64,000 nucleotides of DNA from Parvibaculum sp. GTDB lineage: Bacteria > Pseudomonadota > Alphaproteobacteria > Parvibaculales > Parvibaculaceae. Under the pieces are notes generated by a model. It was given only the letters and a program-made list of their open reading frames with translations, was not told the origin of the DNA and searched no databases. The stretch lies in the NCBI GenBank assembly GCA_017642695.1, contig JAEPQD010000001.1:984764-1048763 (forward strand), given 5' to 3'. Of this stretch, positions 1 to 8,309 are shown one piece after another (the stretch's first letter is position 1; the number at the start of each line of letters is the position of its first letter). The translations under genes and the position numbers were made by a program.

Positions 1-356
1 AGGTTCGCAGTTGCAGTTCCGGCATGGAAGCGCTGGCGGAGGCTGCCGTGTGGAAGCCGGATCTCATACTGCTCGACGTAATGATGCCGGAAATGGATGG
101 ACCGGAAACGCTGCGCCGTCTGCGTGAGAATGAGAAAACGGAGGGCATTCCCGTCGTTTTCATTACTGCGCGTACGCAGGTGGCGGAGGTGCAGCGCTTC
201 CTCGGCCTCGGTGCGAGCGGTGTCATAGCGAAGCCGTTCGATCCGATGGAGCTGGCTGCAGATGCAAGGAAATACCTTCGAACGGGCGCAGAGCAGATGC
301 TGGAAAAAGAGCAGGCGCCGGCACCGGTCATTAGTGCGTATCGGAGAAAATCATGA
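1..356 (+). CDS. Single-domain response regulator (5' end outside window)
   Basis: The reading frame is open from the first base, and the residues before the first internal ATG (position 24) fit a normal receiver domain (VRSCSSG-MEALAEAA), so the true start lies upstream. Visible are the phospho-acceptor region LILLDVMMPEMDG, the conserved Thr in VFITAR and the conserved Lys in IAKPFDP. No output domain follows; about 20 residues after the receiver fold the protein ends. It is therefore a CheY/DivK-like stand-alone receiver. Its stop overlaps the start of the next receiver gene (ATGA), so the two are translationally coupled. Role in controlling the downstream polysaccharide genes is inferred from the operon. 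Confidence 0.88.
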   Translation, partial: VRSCSSGMEALAEAAVWKPDLILLDVMMPEMDGPETLRRLRENEKTEGIPVVFITARTQVAEVQRFLGLGASGVIAKPFDPMELAADARKYLRTGAEQMLEKEQAPAPVISAYRRKS

Positions 357-742
357 CGGCGAAGAAGATACTCGTATGTGATGATGACCCCCTGCTGGTC
401 GAGCTCATTGATTTCCGCCTTCGTGCGCGTGGTTACGATGTCGTTGTCGCCAAGGACGGCAACGAAGCCATGACGTGCGTTGTGAGAGAGCGTCCCTCTC
501 TCATCGTTCTGGATGCGATGATGCCGCGAATGGATGGATTCGAGGTGCTGACGCGCATCAAGGATGATGATGAACTGGCCCATATTCCGGTCATCATGCT
601 GACGGCGCGGAAGAGCGAGCGCGACATCGTCTCTGCGCTCGAGCGTGGCGCGGAAGACTATCTCGTCAAACCCTTCATTCCGGATGAATTGATCGCCCGG
701 CTCACGAAGATCCTGTCTAAATCGGCAGCGAGGTACATATGA
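353..742 (+). CDS. Single-domain response regulator
   Basis: A 129-residue complete receiver domain with no output domain. The acidic pocket is CDDDP (residues 9-13), the phospho-acceptor is Asp54 in IVLDAMMPRMDG, the conserved Thr is in IMLTARK and the conserved Lys in YLVKPF. It begins in the stop codon of the preceding receiver gene and its own stop overlaps the next start (ATGA at 739-742), so it is the second gene of a coupled five-gene operon. Two tandem stand-alone receivers suggest a phosphorelay or a direct protein-protein effect on the membrane machinery encoded downstream; that part is inference. Confidence 0.93.
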   Translation: MTAKKILVCDDDPLLVELIDFRLRARGYDVVVAKDGNEAMTCVVRERPSLIVLDAMMPRMDGFEVLTRIKDDDELAHIPVIMLTARKSERDIVSALERGAEDYLVKPFIPDELIARLTKILSKSAARYI

Positions 743-1875
743 TCGCGCGCGGCGGCTTCGTGCTTGCAGCTCTCTTCGGGGTCTCTCTGCTTGCGCCGCC
801 CGCGTGGAGTCGTACGGCAGGCGAGCTCTATCGTGATGGTGTGGTCGCGCGGCAGGAGGGCCGGTTTTCTGCCGCTGTCAGCATGTTCGAGGAAGCTCTA
901 CGGCTTCAACCGGAGAATGCCGACATCCATCTCCAGCTTGGCTACGCGCGTCTCGCGGAAGGGGATCTTGCGGGAGCGGAGAAATCCTTTGCCCGCACGC
1001 TCGAAATCGCGCCCGGTTACGAGGACGCAAGGCTCGGCCTTGCCCACGTGGCCTTCCGGCGCGGCGACAGCGGCGGCGCCCGCCGTCTCGTCGCGCACAT
1101 ATTGCGCGTGCAGCCGGAAAATGCCGAGGCCCAGGCTCTTTTCCGCCGCATTGTTGCAGCAGAGGCAGAGCCCGATCAGCATCGCTGGCGCTTCGACGCG
1201 GTGAGCGAACGAAGCGAACTTTCCGGAGGCCGCCGCCACTGGACGGACAGTGCCGTCAATCTCTCCTACGGGATAGATCGCGTGACGACTGCGGCAGCCA
1301 GGCTTCGCGTCGCTGAGCGTCGTGGCTTGACGGATGTGCAGATCGAAGCGCGCCTCGACAGGCAGTTGGCCGAGGGTCTTTCAGTCTATGGCGCAGTGGC
1401 TGTGACACCGGACACGGATTTCCTTGCGCGGACGGCTTTCTCTTCAGGTGGTTCGTGGCGCGCGCTGAGAGAAAGGGCGGGATGGGGACCGCTCAACCTG
1501 CTTCTCGATGTCCGTTATGAAATCTATCCTGGCGCTCGGATATGGACCGCCTTTCCGGGCGTTGAGTACCGTCTTGCTCGGGGGCTTTTCGGCGTCTCCG
1601 CGCGGTGGGTTCACGCTGAGGACGACGGCAGTGCGGTTGCCGATGGCTATATTGCACGCCTCGACATTGCGCCGGAGGAGCGGATCGGCGGTTTCGTCGG
1701 CTATGCGGATGCACCGGAAATTTCGCAAGGCGTGCTCACCGATACGCAAACGCTTTTCGGCGGCCTCGCGTGGCGGGCAAACGACCGTCTGACACTGCGT
1801 TTCAGCCTCGCGCGCGAGGAACGCATGACTTTCGATCGCAACACGGTCGGAATAGGGTTCACCACGCGCTTCTGA
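739..1875 (+). CDS. TPR / YaiO-like outer membrane beta-barrel protein
   Basis: The 378-residue protein starts with a signal peptide (hydrophobic core about residues 6-22, ending APPAWS). Residues about 25-140 carry three tetratricopeptide-like repeats (for example AVSMFEEALRLQPENADIHL and AEKSFARTLEIAPGYEDARL). The remaining 240 residues are rich in alternating polar and aromatic residues and end in a typical outer-membrane terminal Phe (GIGFTTRF), matching the YaiO-type barrel family. The combination of periplasmic TPR and C-terminal barrel is the usual build of outer-membrane polysaccharide export proteins. It overlaps both neighbours by 4 nt or lies within a few nt, so it belongs to the glycosyltransferase operon. 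Confidence 0.8.
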   Translation: MIARGGFVLAALFGVSLLAPPAWSRTAGELYRDGVVARQEGRFSAAVSMFEEALRLQPENADIHLQLGYARLAEGDLAGAEKSFARTLEIAPGYEDARLGLAHVAFRRGDSGGARRLVAHILRVQPENAEAQALFRRIVAAEAEPDQHRWRFDAVSERSELSGGRRHWTDSAVNLSYGIDRVTTAAARLRVAERRGLTDVQIEARLDRQLAEGLSVYGAVAVTPDTDFLARTAFSSGGSWRALRERAGWGPLNLLLDVRYEIYPGARIWTAFPGVEYRLARGLFGVSARWVHAEDDGSAVADGYIARLDIAPEERIGGFVGYADAPEISQGVLTDTQTLFGGLAWRANDRLTLRFSLAREERMTFDRNTVGIGFTTRF

Positions 1876-1877
1876 TC

Positions 1878-2915
1878 ATGCTCCAATTCATCTGGATCGT
1901 CTCGCTTCTGCTCTGCGGCATCGCTTTTGCGGTGACGTTTGTGCTTGCCGCCCTTCGCTATCTCGACGACAGGCGGCAGAGTGGTGACACGATTGCTCGC
2001 AAACGCCTCTTCACGGCGCTGATTCGCTTCACCGAAGATGACGATAAACCCGCTCTGCAACGTGTCCTTGCCGAGACGCCACCTCGTGTCATCGCGAATG
2101 CGGGTTTCGAATTCACCGGTCTGTTGCGTGGGGAGGATGAAGCGCGCGTGGAGCAGGCGTTTGGCGATGCGGATCTTGGTGTCTATGTGCGCCGGAGGTT
2201 GCGCAGGGGTGATGAAGCGGAACGCATCTATTGTACCGAGATGTTGACGGCCTTTCCGGGGAGGCAGACCGTCAGGAGTCTCACGACGGCTCTCGACGAT
2301 CCTTCTCGTGAGGTGCGTATCGCCTCGGCACTTGCGCTCGTCCGCCTGGGAGTCGCGCCGTCGATCGGCACTCTTCTCGACCGGATTGGCGTGCAGGGCC
2401 AGCGTTCGCGGCGGCTGGTCGATCTCTTCCGGGCGCTTGGTGAAACCGGCACCGAAGAGATTCGCACCTTCATATCGAACGGTGTCGGAGCGCCTTTCCT
2501 TCGCGCCGCGGCGATCGAGGCGTTGTCCACTGTATCCGACTACCGGCTCATCGCGCTCTTCGAGGATCTGGCGAGCGACCCGTCTTCCGAGGTGGCGGCG
2601 GCGAGCATCCGCGCGCTTGGCCGGCACGGTCGTCCGGAGTCGGCGGGTGCCGTCATTCGGGGGCTTCGCCGGGCGGACTGGCAAGTACGTTCGGAGGCGG
2701 CGGAGGCGGTCGGCCGTCTCGGCCTGTCGCAGGCGATAGACGAACTCGCCGAGCTTCTCGGCGACGAGGAGTGGGTCGTGCGCTACGCCGCCGGCAAGGC
2801 GCTTCGGAATTTCGGTGCCGAGGGCCGCAGGGTGCTTGAGCATGCCGCTGTCAGCCAGTCGTCGCGCGGCCAGCGCACCGCCTCGATGATCCTCGCGGAG
2901 GATCAGGCGGCATGA
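1878..2915 (+). CDS. HEAT-repeat membrane-anchored protein
   Basis: I place the start at the ATG two bases after the preceding stop; a longer frame from 1770 would run through the upstream gene. The protein has 345 residues. Residues about 3-27 form one transmembrane helix (LQFIWIVSLLLCG...), followed by a cytoplasmic alpha-helical solenoid with repeated HEAT/PBS-lyase-like units (LTTALDDPSREVRIASALALVRLG, LAELLGDEEWVVRYAAGKALRNFG). Such proteins act as scaffolds. Its stop overlaps the glycosyltransferase start (ATGA), suggesting it docks regulator or receiver proteins onto the synthase; this function is inferred from context only. Confidence 0.8.
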   Translation: MLQFIWIVSLLLCGIAFAVTFVLAALRYLDDRRQSGDTIARKRLFTALIRFTEDDDKPALQRVLAETPPRVIANAGFEFTGLLRGEDEARVEQAFGDADLGVYVRRRLRRGDEAERIYCTEMLTAFPGRQTVRSLTTALDDPSREVRIASALALVRLGVAPSIGTLLDRIGVQGQRSRRLVDLFRALGETGTEEIRTFISNGVGAPFLRAAAIEALSTVSDYRLIALFEDLASDPSSEVAAASIRALGRHGRPESAGAVIRGLRRADWQVRSEAAEAVGRLGLSQAIDELAELLGDEEWVVRYAAGKALRNFGAEGRRVLEHAAVSQSSRGQRTASMILAEDQAA

Positions 2916-4342
2916 CGCTACAGGCAATTCAGCCTCTTCTCTCCGATGTAGCGCTTGTGGTTGCGTGGGTCGTGGTCGGCTCGGGCCTCGCGCAGACGGT
3001 CGTCTATCTCTTCCAGCTTGTGGTTGCTGGATACGCGCTTTCGCGACGCCCGCCCGTCGCGCGCTCGGCACTCTTGTGGCACCGCTATGGCGATGTTGCG
3101 CCACCCATCGCGCTGATCGTGCCTGCCTATAACGAGCAGATGAACATCGTGGAGAGTGTTCATTCCATGCTCTCGCTCGAATACCCGAACTTCGAGGTCA
3201 TCATCGTCAATGACGGTTCGAAGGACGAGACGCTCAAGCGTCTCATCGAGGCTTTCGGACTTGTTCCCGTCAATCGCCCCTGGGAAGACAGTCTTCCGCA
3301 CGCACCGTTTCGCGGGCTCTATGCCTCGCCCAGAAACGAGCGCCTCCTCGTTGTTGACAAGGAAAACGGCGGCAAGGCCGATGCGCAGAATCTCGGCATC
3401 AATGTGTCGCGTGCGCCGATCTTCTGCGTCATAGACGGCGACTCGATCCTCGAACCCGATGCGCTGATCCGGGCCGCACAGCCCTTCATCGACGATCCGG
3501 AGCGCACCGTCGCCGTCGGCGGTACCATCCGCATTGCCAACAATTCTATCGTGAAGGATGGCCGGATCGAGGAAGTGCGTTTGCCGACGCAGATTCTGCC
3601 GCTCTTCCAGGTTGTCGAGTATCTCCGCGCCTTTCTCATGGCGCGTCTCGCATGGAGCCGCGTCAACACGCTCATGCTTGTTTCCGGAGCCTTCGGTGTC
3701 TTCCGCCGCCGCGAGGTGATCGCCGTCGGAGGGTTTACCAAGGGCTCGATGGGCGAGGATCTCGATCTCATCATCAAGCTTCATCGCCATTTGATAACGG
3801 CGCGCCAGCCATATCGTATCGAGTTCATTCCCGAGCCTGTCTGCTGGACGGAAGCGCCGTCGACGCTGGCTGTCCTCGGCCGCCAGCGTTCGCGCTGGCA
3901 GCGCGGCGCGCTCGAGGTCTTCTTTCGCTATGGTCACATGTTCCTGAATCCCCGCTACGGCCGCGTCGGCATCTTCGGTTATGGCCACATGTTCATCGTC
4001 GACGTCATGGGGCCGATCATGGAGGTTCTGGGTTACATCCTGATGCCGCTCTTCTGGGCGCTTGGCATTCTCGATCTGGATTTTCTCCTGGCCTTCACCG
4101 CGCTGGTCTTCTCCTATGGCGTCTTCGTCAGCGTCGGCTCGCTTGTGCTTGCCGAGGCCGAGCTGAAGCGGTTTCCCCGGGCCCGCGATCTCCTCATCCT
4201 GTTCGCCGCCGCGGTCCTGGAAAATTTCGGCTACCGCCAGCTCAACAATCTCTGGCGCGTGAAGGGCTATTGGCAGTATCTGCGCTCGGACAATTCCTGG
4301 GGCGAGATGACGCGCACGGGTTTCAGCTCCACCGCCCGCTGA
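2912..4342 (+). CDS. Processive family-2 glycosyltransferase (membrane polysaccharide synthase)
   Basis: A 476-residue inner-membrane glycosyltransferase. One N-terminal membrane segment (residues about 12-42) precedes a GT-A domain. Hallmarks are IVPAYNE, the nucleotide-binding VNDGSKDE, the DxD at Asp175/Asp177, a GED acceptor motif (MGEDLDL) and the processive QxxRW motif at Gln325-Arg328-Trp329. The C-terminus has about four membrane helices. This is the PgaC/NodC/cellulose-synthase style of enzyme that polymerises and translocates a sugar chain, probably from a UDP-sugar. No PilZ domain is visible in it. It is the last gene of the receiver-receiver-barrel-HEAT-synthase operon. The polymer cannot be named from sequence. 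Confidence 0.9.
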   Translation: MTLQAIQPLLSDVALVVAWVVVGSGLAQTVVYLFQLVVAGYALSRRPPVARSALLWHRYGDVAPPIALIVPAYNEQMNIVESVHSMLSLEYPNFEVIIVNDGSKDETLKRLIEAFGLVPVNRPWEDSLPHAPFRGLYASPRNERLLVVDKENGGKADAQNLGINVSRAPIFCVIDGDSILEPDALIRAAQPFIDDPERTVAVGGTIRIANNSIVKDGRIEEVRLPTQILPLFQVVEYLRAFLMARLAWSRVNTLMLVSGAFGVFRRREVIAVGGFTKGSMGEDLDLIIKLHRHLITARQPYRIEFIPEPVCWTEAPSTLAVLGRQRSRWQRGALEVFFRYGHMFLNPRYGRVGIFGYGHMFIVDVMGPIMEVLGYILMPLFWALGILDLDFLLAFTALVFSYGVFVSVGSLVLAEAELKRFPRARDLLILFAAAVLENFGYRQLNNLWRVKGYWQYLRSDNSWGEMTRTGFSSTAR

Positions 4343-4345
4343 CGC

Positions 4346-4651
4346 TCAGCGTTCCGCGCTGGAGGCGATCTTCTCGATATCGGCGATGAGCGCATCGAGG
4401 CGCCGCATGACCGCACCGGTATCGGCCGGCGTCGCCAGGAAAGCCGTCTCGACCTCCGCCGCCCTGTTGCCGGCCTCCTCGAACCCGAACATGCCGGCCG
4501 TCCCCGCAAGCGAATGTACGAGAAGATGAAATGCCTCTCCCTCCCCGCCGAGCGGCAGCTCGCCCGTTCTGAACCGGCGCAGTTCCTCCAGATGCGTTCG
4601 ACACCGCAGTGCAAAGCGGTTCCCGAGCGTCTCCATCCTGTCGTCTGTCAT
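4346..4651 (-). CDS. HPt phosphotransfer protein
   Basis: A 101-residue all-helical protein with the histidine phosphotransfer signature around His46 (HSLAGTAGMFGF; the usual HxLKG has Ala in place of Lys). There is no kinase or receiver domain. It lies three bases from, and faces, the glycosyltransferase gene. Because the operon contains two stand-alone receivers, this HPt is a natural phosphate relay partner for them. Start ATG at 4651. Partner kinase is not in the window unless it is the hybrid kinase at 10479-12260. Confidence 0.82.
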   Translation of the reverse strand: MTDDRMETLGNRFALRCRTHLEELRRFRTGELPLGGEGEAFHLLVHSLAGTAGMFGFEEAGNRAAEVETAFLATPADTGAVMRRLDALIADIEKIASSAER

Positions 4652-4689
4652 GGGGAAAGAATAGCGCGACCGCCTCCGCGCGGCTCACG

Positions 4690-4719
4690 AAAAAACCCTC
4701 CCGGCTTTCGCCGGGAGGG
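4690..4719 (-). terminator. Rho-independent terminator for the autotransporter gene
   Basis: A perfect 10-bp stem (CCCTCCCGGC / GCCGGGAGGG) with a TTTC loop is flanked by an A6 run on the plus strand, which is a U-run after the hairpin for minus-strand transcripts. It lies 140 bases beyond the autotransporter stop and also upstream of the HPt gene. Confidence 0.88.
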
Positions 4720-4858
4720 TCAATGAGACGCCGGGCCCGCTCGGGGGAGGGAGGGAGGATGGGCCCGTGCCATCAGAGGGAACAACCCTCAGATAGGTAA
4801 GCCCGTTCCCCTTTTCCAGCCCGCCTCCTGCGGTCGGATGTCGCGGGGTTCCGGAAAA

Positions 4859-7800
4859 TCAGAACGCGAAACGGATCGCCGCCGTCAGCCCGTGTTCCTC
4901 GTAGTCGCTCTGGAATTCCCCGTCATAGAGGAGCCTGAGCGACACCTTGTCGTCGAGTTCGTAGGTGACGCCCGCCCCCGCCGCGAGGCTGAAGCGGTCC
5001 CGCCCCTCGGACTGGCTGACAAAGGTGCCCCCGCCCACGATCGAGCCGGTGATCGCCTCATTCGGATCGGCGAGCTCCTCGATCCCGCGGAGATAGAATT
5101 CCGGCACGAGCTTCGCGCCGTTCTCCATCTGGTGCGTGTAGCGCGCGCCCACGCCGATGACGCCGCGCACCGAGGTGATGTCCTGCGAGGCGACGGTGGT
5201 CGGCAGCGGCCCCGTCTCGGTATAGCCGTCGATCGAGACGAAGTTCGCCCGCAGGCCCAGATGCGGCGCCACTTCCCACTTGCCGTAGTCGAACACCTTG
5301 CCCGCCTCCGTACGCGCCATGATCTGCGAGCCGTCATAGTCGGCGACGTTTGCACCGCCCAGCGCCAGCCGTGTGCTCTCGTAGTTGTTGAAGCCGTAGC
5401 CGATGGTCGCGTTGACGTAGTAGTCCCCCGGCCGCCATGTGCCGTAGAGGAGCGCGCCATAGCCCTCGATCTCCTGGCTGCTGTTCGCGCCTGCGCCGTT
5501 CTCGTCGGCATTCGTGTCCGAATAGAAGAACGCGATGCCGAGCCGCAGGTTTTCGGCGAACTCGCCGTCGACACCGAGCGAAGCGGCGAACGTGTCGCTG
5601 TCGAAGCCGTTGATGCCGTCCGGCGTGTATTCCGCCGTGTTGCCGCCGATGCGGCCCCAGAGCGCGATATCGTGCGGTCCGCCCAGCACCTGGTCGCCCG
5701 CCGAGAGGCCGGTCTCGCCGCCGCTTGCATCCGCGAAGCCGGAGCCGCCGCCCGACAGCCGGTCCATCACGAGATCGAGCACCATGTCGCTCGTGACGAC
5801 GGTGTTGTTGCCGTCGGCATTGGATTCGGAAGGCAGCGAATCCTGCACGAGCTTGTAGAGTTGCTCCTCCTGCTCCTCGACCGGGAACTGCGCCAGATAG
5901 ATCACGATCGGGTTGTCCGCCGGCGCGTTCTCGATGAACCGGTCGATCGCTTCCGCGATGTTCTTCGCATTGCTGCGGCCGTTATTGTTGTCCGTCGCCT
6001 GCCCGGCGGTCAGTACCCGCTCCACCACGAGGTAGAGAGCGTTGTTGAACGAATCGAGTTCGCTGCGGAAGTCGAACAGCGTCGTGTTGTCGTAGACGGA
6101 GACGCCATAATCGGTGATGCCGTTCTCCGCGCTCGCGATCTGCAGGCGGGCGCCGTCGGTCAGCTCGATACCCCGCGTCACATCCGCATAGATCTGCGAT
6201 CCGTCCTCGAAGGAGATCGTGTTGGCGAGCAGGAAGCCGTTTGTGCGTTCCTTTCTCTTCGGAACGAAATTCTCCTCCTGCGGGGAAGGCTCGTCGATGC
6301 CGACCGTGAAACGGCCAAGGGCACCGAAGGTCACGTCGCCGCTCACGCGGATCGTGGTGTCGGAAGCGACGGAAAGCGTGGCGATCTGCTCCGCCGCCGG
6401 CGCCTCGCTGTCGCCCGCGACGGTCAGCGTCCCGAGGTAGAAGGTGGAGAGACCGCCCGTTCCACGCGCCGTCGCTCCGGCGTGAACGGTTGCATCGCCC
6501 TGCGGTACTCCCGGGAAGGAATAGATGGAAGTGCCCCGGAACTCGGTGACGCCGTCGAGGAAGTTCACCTCCGAAAAATTGACGATGACGCGCCGGAGGT
6601 CTCCCGTGTCCAGAGTCAGCGTATCGGCCTGCCGGAAATTGAGCGTCGAATCGGGTTCAAGCGTCGGCTGTGTGTCCATGCCCACATCGCGCTGCATGAT
6701 GTCCTGCCGGATATTGATTCCAGGGGAGACGATGCCGCCGTTGATCTCGTTGCCTTCGCCGCTGATGGTGACGGTGTTCTCGCCATAGCCCACGGAAATG
6801 GCGACGATCCCGTCGCCGACCGTGCCGCCGATATTGTTGACGGTCGTGTCCTTGGCATGGGCAAAGTTGATCGCGCCGTCGATCGTGCCCGTGTTCTCCA
6901 CCGTCATGCCGCTTGTGCCCCGGGCCTTGACCGCGACCAGCCTGTCTCCGCCGCCATTCACATCGCCCTTGATGGTGCCGGCATTGCTGATCGTGCCCGA
7001 GGTTGCGCCGCCCGCGACGACGGCAAGGCCCGACGCTTCGGCATCGATCGTCGCATCTTCCGCATTGGTGATGTTCACCGTCGGCCCAACGCCGACGACG
7101 CCGACCGAATAATCCGAAATGACCGTGATCGTACCGTTGTTGGTGAGGTTCGTTGTGGCGAGCCCGTAGGAGTTGCCGAACATGGCGGTCGAATAGTCGC
7201 CGCTCACCTCGATCGTCCCGTTGTTCGTGCCTGTCACCGTGTCGCCGGAAAGGGCAATGCCTGTCGCGCTGTCGTTGGTCACGTAGATCGTGCCGTCATT
7301 TGTCACGTTGGCGATGCTGCCCTGGGCATAGAGGCCCGCGGCGTTCTCGCCGCCGACCGTGATGGTGCCGCCTTCGAGATTGTTCGCCGTCGCCGTGCCG
7401 TTGGTCGCTGTGGCGATCAGGCCGTTGGCGCTTAGCCCGGAGGCGGTGACGCTGCCCGAGTTTTCCGCCGAGGCGGCACTTCCCCCGCGGCTCACAAGGG
7501 CGTCGCTGTGGTCCCCCGTTGTCACCACCGTTCCGGCATTGCTGGTCTCGGCCGTTTCGCCCGAAAAGGCATAGAGCGCGAAGCTCGAATCGCTCGTGGT
7601 CGAGGCGTAGCCGACCGATTTGTTCTCGACGCGCGACGTGCCCGTCATGCCGCTGACGGAAAGCGCATCGTGCCGCGCATAGGTGTAGTGGCTCGGGGTC
7701 ACGCCGGTGATGACGGAGCCGTAGCTGGTGAGCGTCGATGCGTCGCCGGTCACGCGAATGCCCGCATTCACGCCCTGTGCGAAGGCCTGGCCCGTGGTTT

Positions 7801-8131
7801 CGATGCTGAAGGTTTCGTCCGCCGTCACCGTCAGCCCGTCGCCCATGATGAGGACGCGGGTATTGCCGTGGTCGCCGCTGCAGGTATAGGTCGAGGGCGA
7901 GCCGTCCTGCATGCAGGCGGCCTGTCCCGCCGCGTTCGGGGCGCCGAACGCCATCACCGAGGTCGAGGAAAGAAGCGCGGCGGCGAAGAGACGTTTCAGT
8001 CCCTTGGCGGCTCCCCCGTCGCCGGCCGTTTCGGCCACCGCCGCGCCGTAATAGCTGTAGGCATCGCCGCTAAGCTTCTCGCGGAGTGTCGCGGCGTCCG
8101 CCGCCCTGATTTTCCCGGCCCCGGATGTCAT
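4859..8131 (-). CDS. Autotransporter (type V secretion) adhesin-like protein
   Basis: A 1090-residue protein. About 42 hydrophilic residues precede a signal sequence (KGLKRLFAAALLSSTSVMAFG). A long passenger (residues about 70-750) is made of beta-helix repeats of the type NNGTIxVxGxxxxGI, rich in Gly, Thr, Asn and Asp. The last about 290 residues form a 12-strand autotransporter barrel that ends in a terminal Phe (AAIRFAF). No protease or lipase motif is visible in the passenger. The start ATG is supported by a purine-rich GGGGGA immediately upstream. A strong minus-strand terminator follows. It is monocistronic. Likely surface adhesin or biofilm factor; ligand unknown. Confidence 0.9.
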   Translation of the reverse strand: MTSGAGKIRAADAATLREKLSGDAYSYYGAAVAETAGDGGAAKGLKRLFAAALLSSTSVMAFGAPNAAGQAACMQDGSPSTYTCSGDHGNTRVLIMGDGLTVTADETFSIETTGQAFAQGVNAGIRVTGDASTLTSYGSVITGVTPSHYTYARHDALSVSGMTGTSRVENKSVGYASTTSDSSFALYAFSGETAETSNAGTVVTTGDHSDALVSRGGSAASAENSGSVTASGLSANGLIATATNGTATANNLEGGTITVGGENAAGLYAQGSIANVTNDGTIYVTNDSATGIALSGDTVTGTNNGTIEVSGDYSTAMFGNSYGLATTNLTNNGTITVISDYSVGVVGVGPTVNITNAEDATIDAEASGLAVVAGGATSGTISNAGTIKGDVNGGGDRLVAVKARGTSGMTVENTGTIDGAINFAHAKDTTVNNIGGTVGDGIVAISVGYGENTVTISGEGNEINGGIVSPGINIRQDIMQRDVGMDTQPTLEPDSTLNFRQADTLTLDTGDLRRVIVNFSEVNFLDGVTEFRGTSIYSFPGVPQGDATVHAGATARGTGGLSTFYLGTLTVAGDSEAPAAEQIATLSVASDTTIRVSGDVTFGALGRFTVGIDEPSPQEENFVPKRKERTNGFLLANTISFEDGSQIYADVTRGIELTDGARLQIASAENGITDYGVSVYDNTTLFDFRSELDSFNNALYLVVERVLTAGQATDNNNGRSNAKNIAEAIDRFIENAPADNPIVIYLAQFPVEEQEEQLYKLVQDSLPSESNADGNNTVVTSDMVLDLVMDRLSGGGSGFADASGGETGLSAGDQVLGGPHDIALWGRIGGNTAEYTPDGINGFDSDTFAASLGVDGEFAENLRLGIAFFYSDTNADENGAGANSSQEIEGYGALLYGTWRPGDYYVNATIGYGFNNYESTRLALGGANVADYDGSQIMARTEAGKVFDYGKWEVAPHLGLRANFVSIDGYTETGPLPTTVASQDITSVRGVIGVGARYTHQMENGAKLVPEFYLRGIEELADPNEAITGSIVGGGTFVSQSEGRDRFSLAAGAGVTYELDDKVSLRLLYDGEFQSDYEEHGLTAAIRFAF

Positions 8132-8309
8132 CGCATTCCCCCGCTTGTTACGCTGCCCTGCACGGCGCGCGGCTTCTCGCCATGCGCAAACGCTTGCAAC
8201 TTCGGCTTAGGGAATCCGGTAAAGGCCGCCAACCACCCGAAATGGTGACAAGCGCCGGAGTCGCAGGGGATTCCGCCGGATTCGCATCTGAGAAAAATCG
8301 GAAGCGTGG

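Noticed and set aside
1701..3104. 467-codon frame on the minus strand across the barrel, HEAT and glycosyltransferase genes
   Set aside because: Arg- and Pro-rich product without family features; antisense to three well-supported genes in a GC-rich genome.
4838..7435. 865-codon plus-strand frame inside the autotransporter gene
   Set aside because: Mirror of the minus-strand autotransporter; product is Arg/Val/Asp-rich without any motif.
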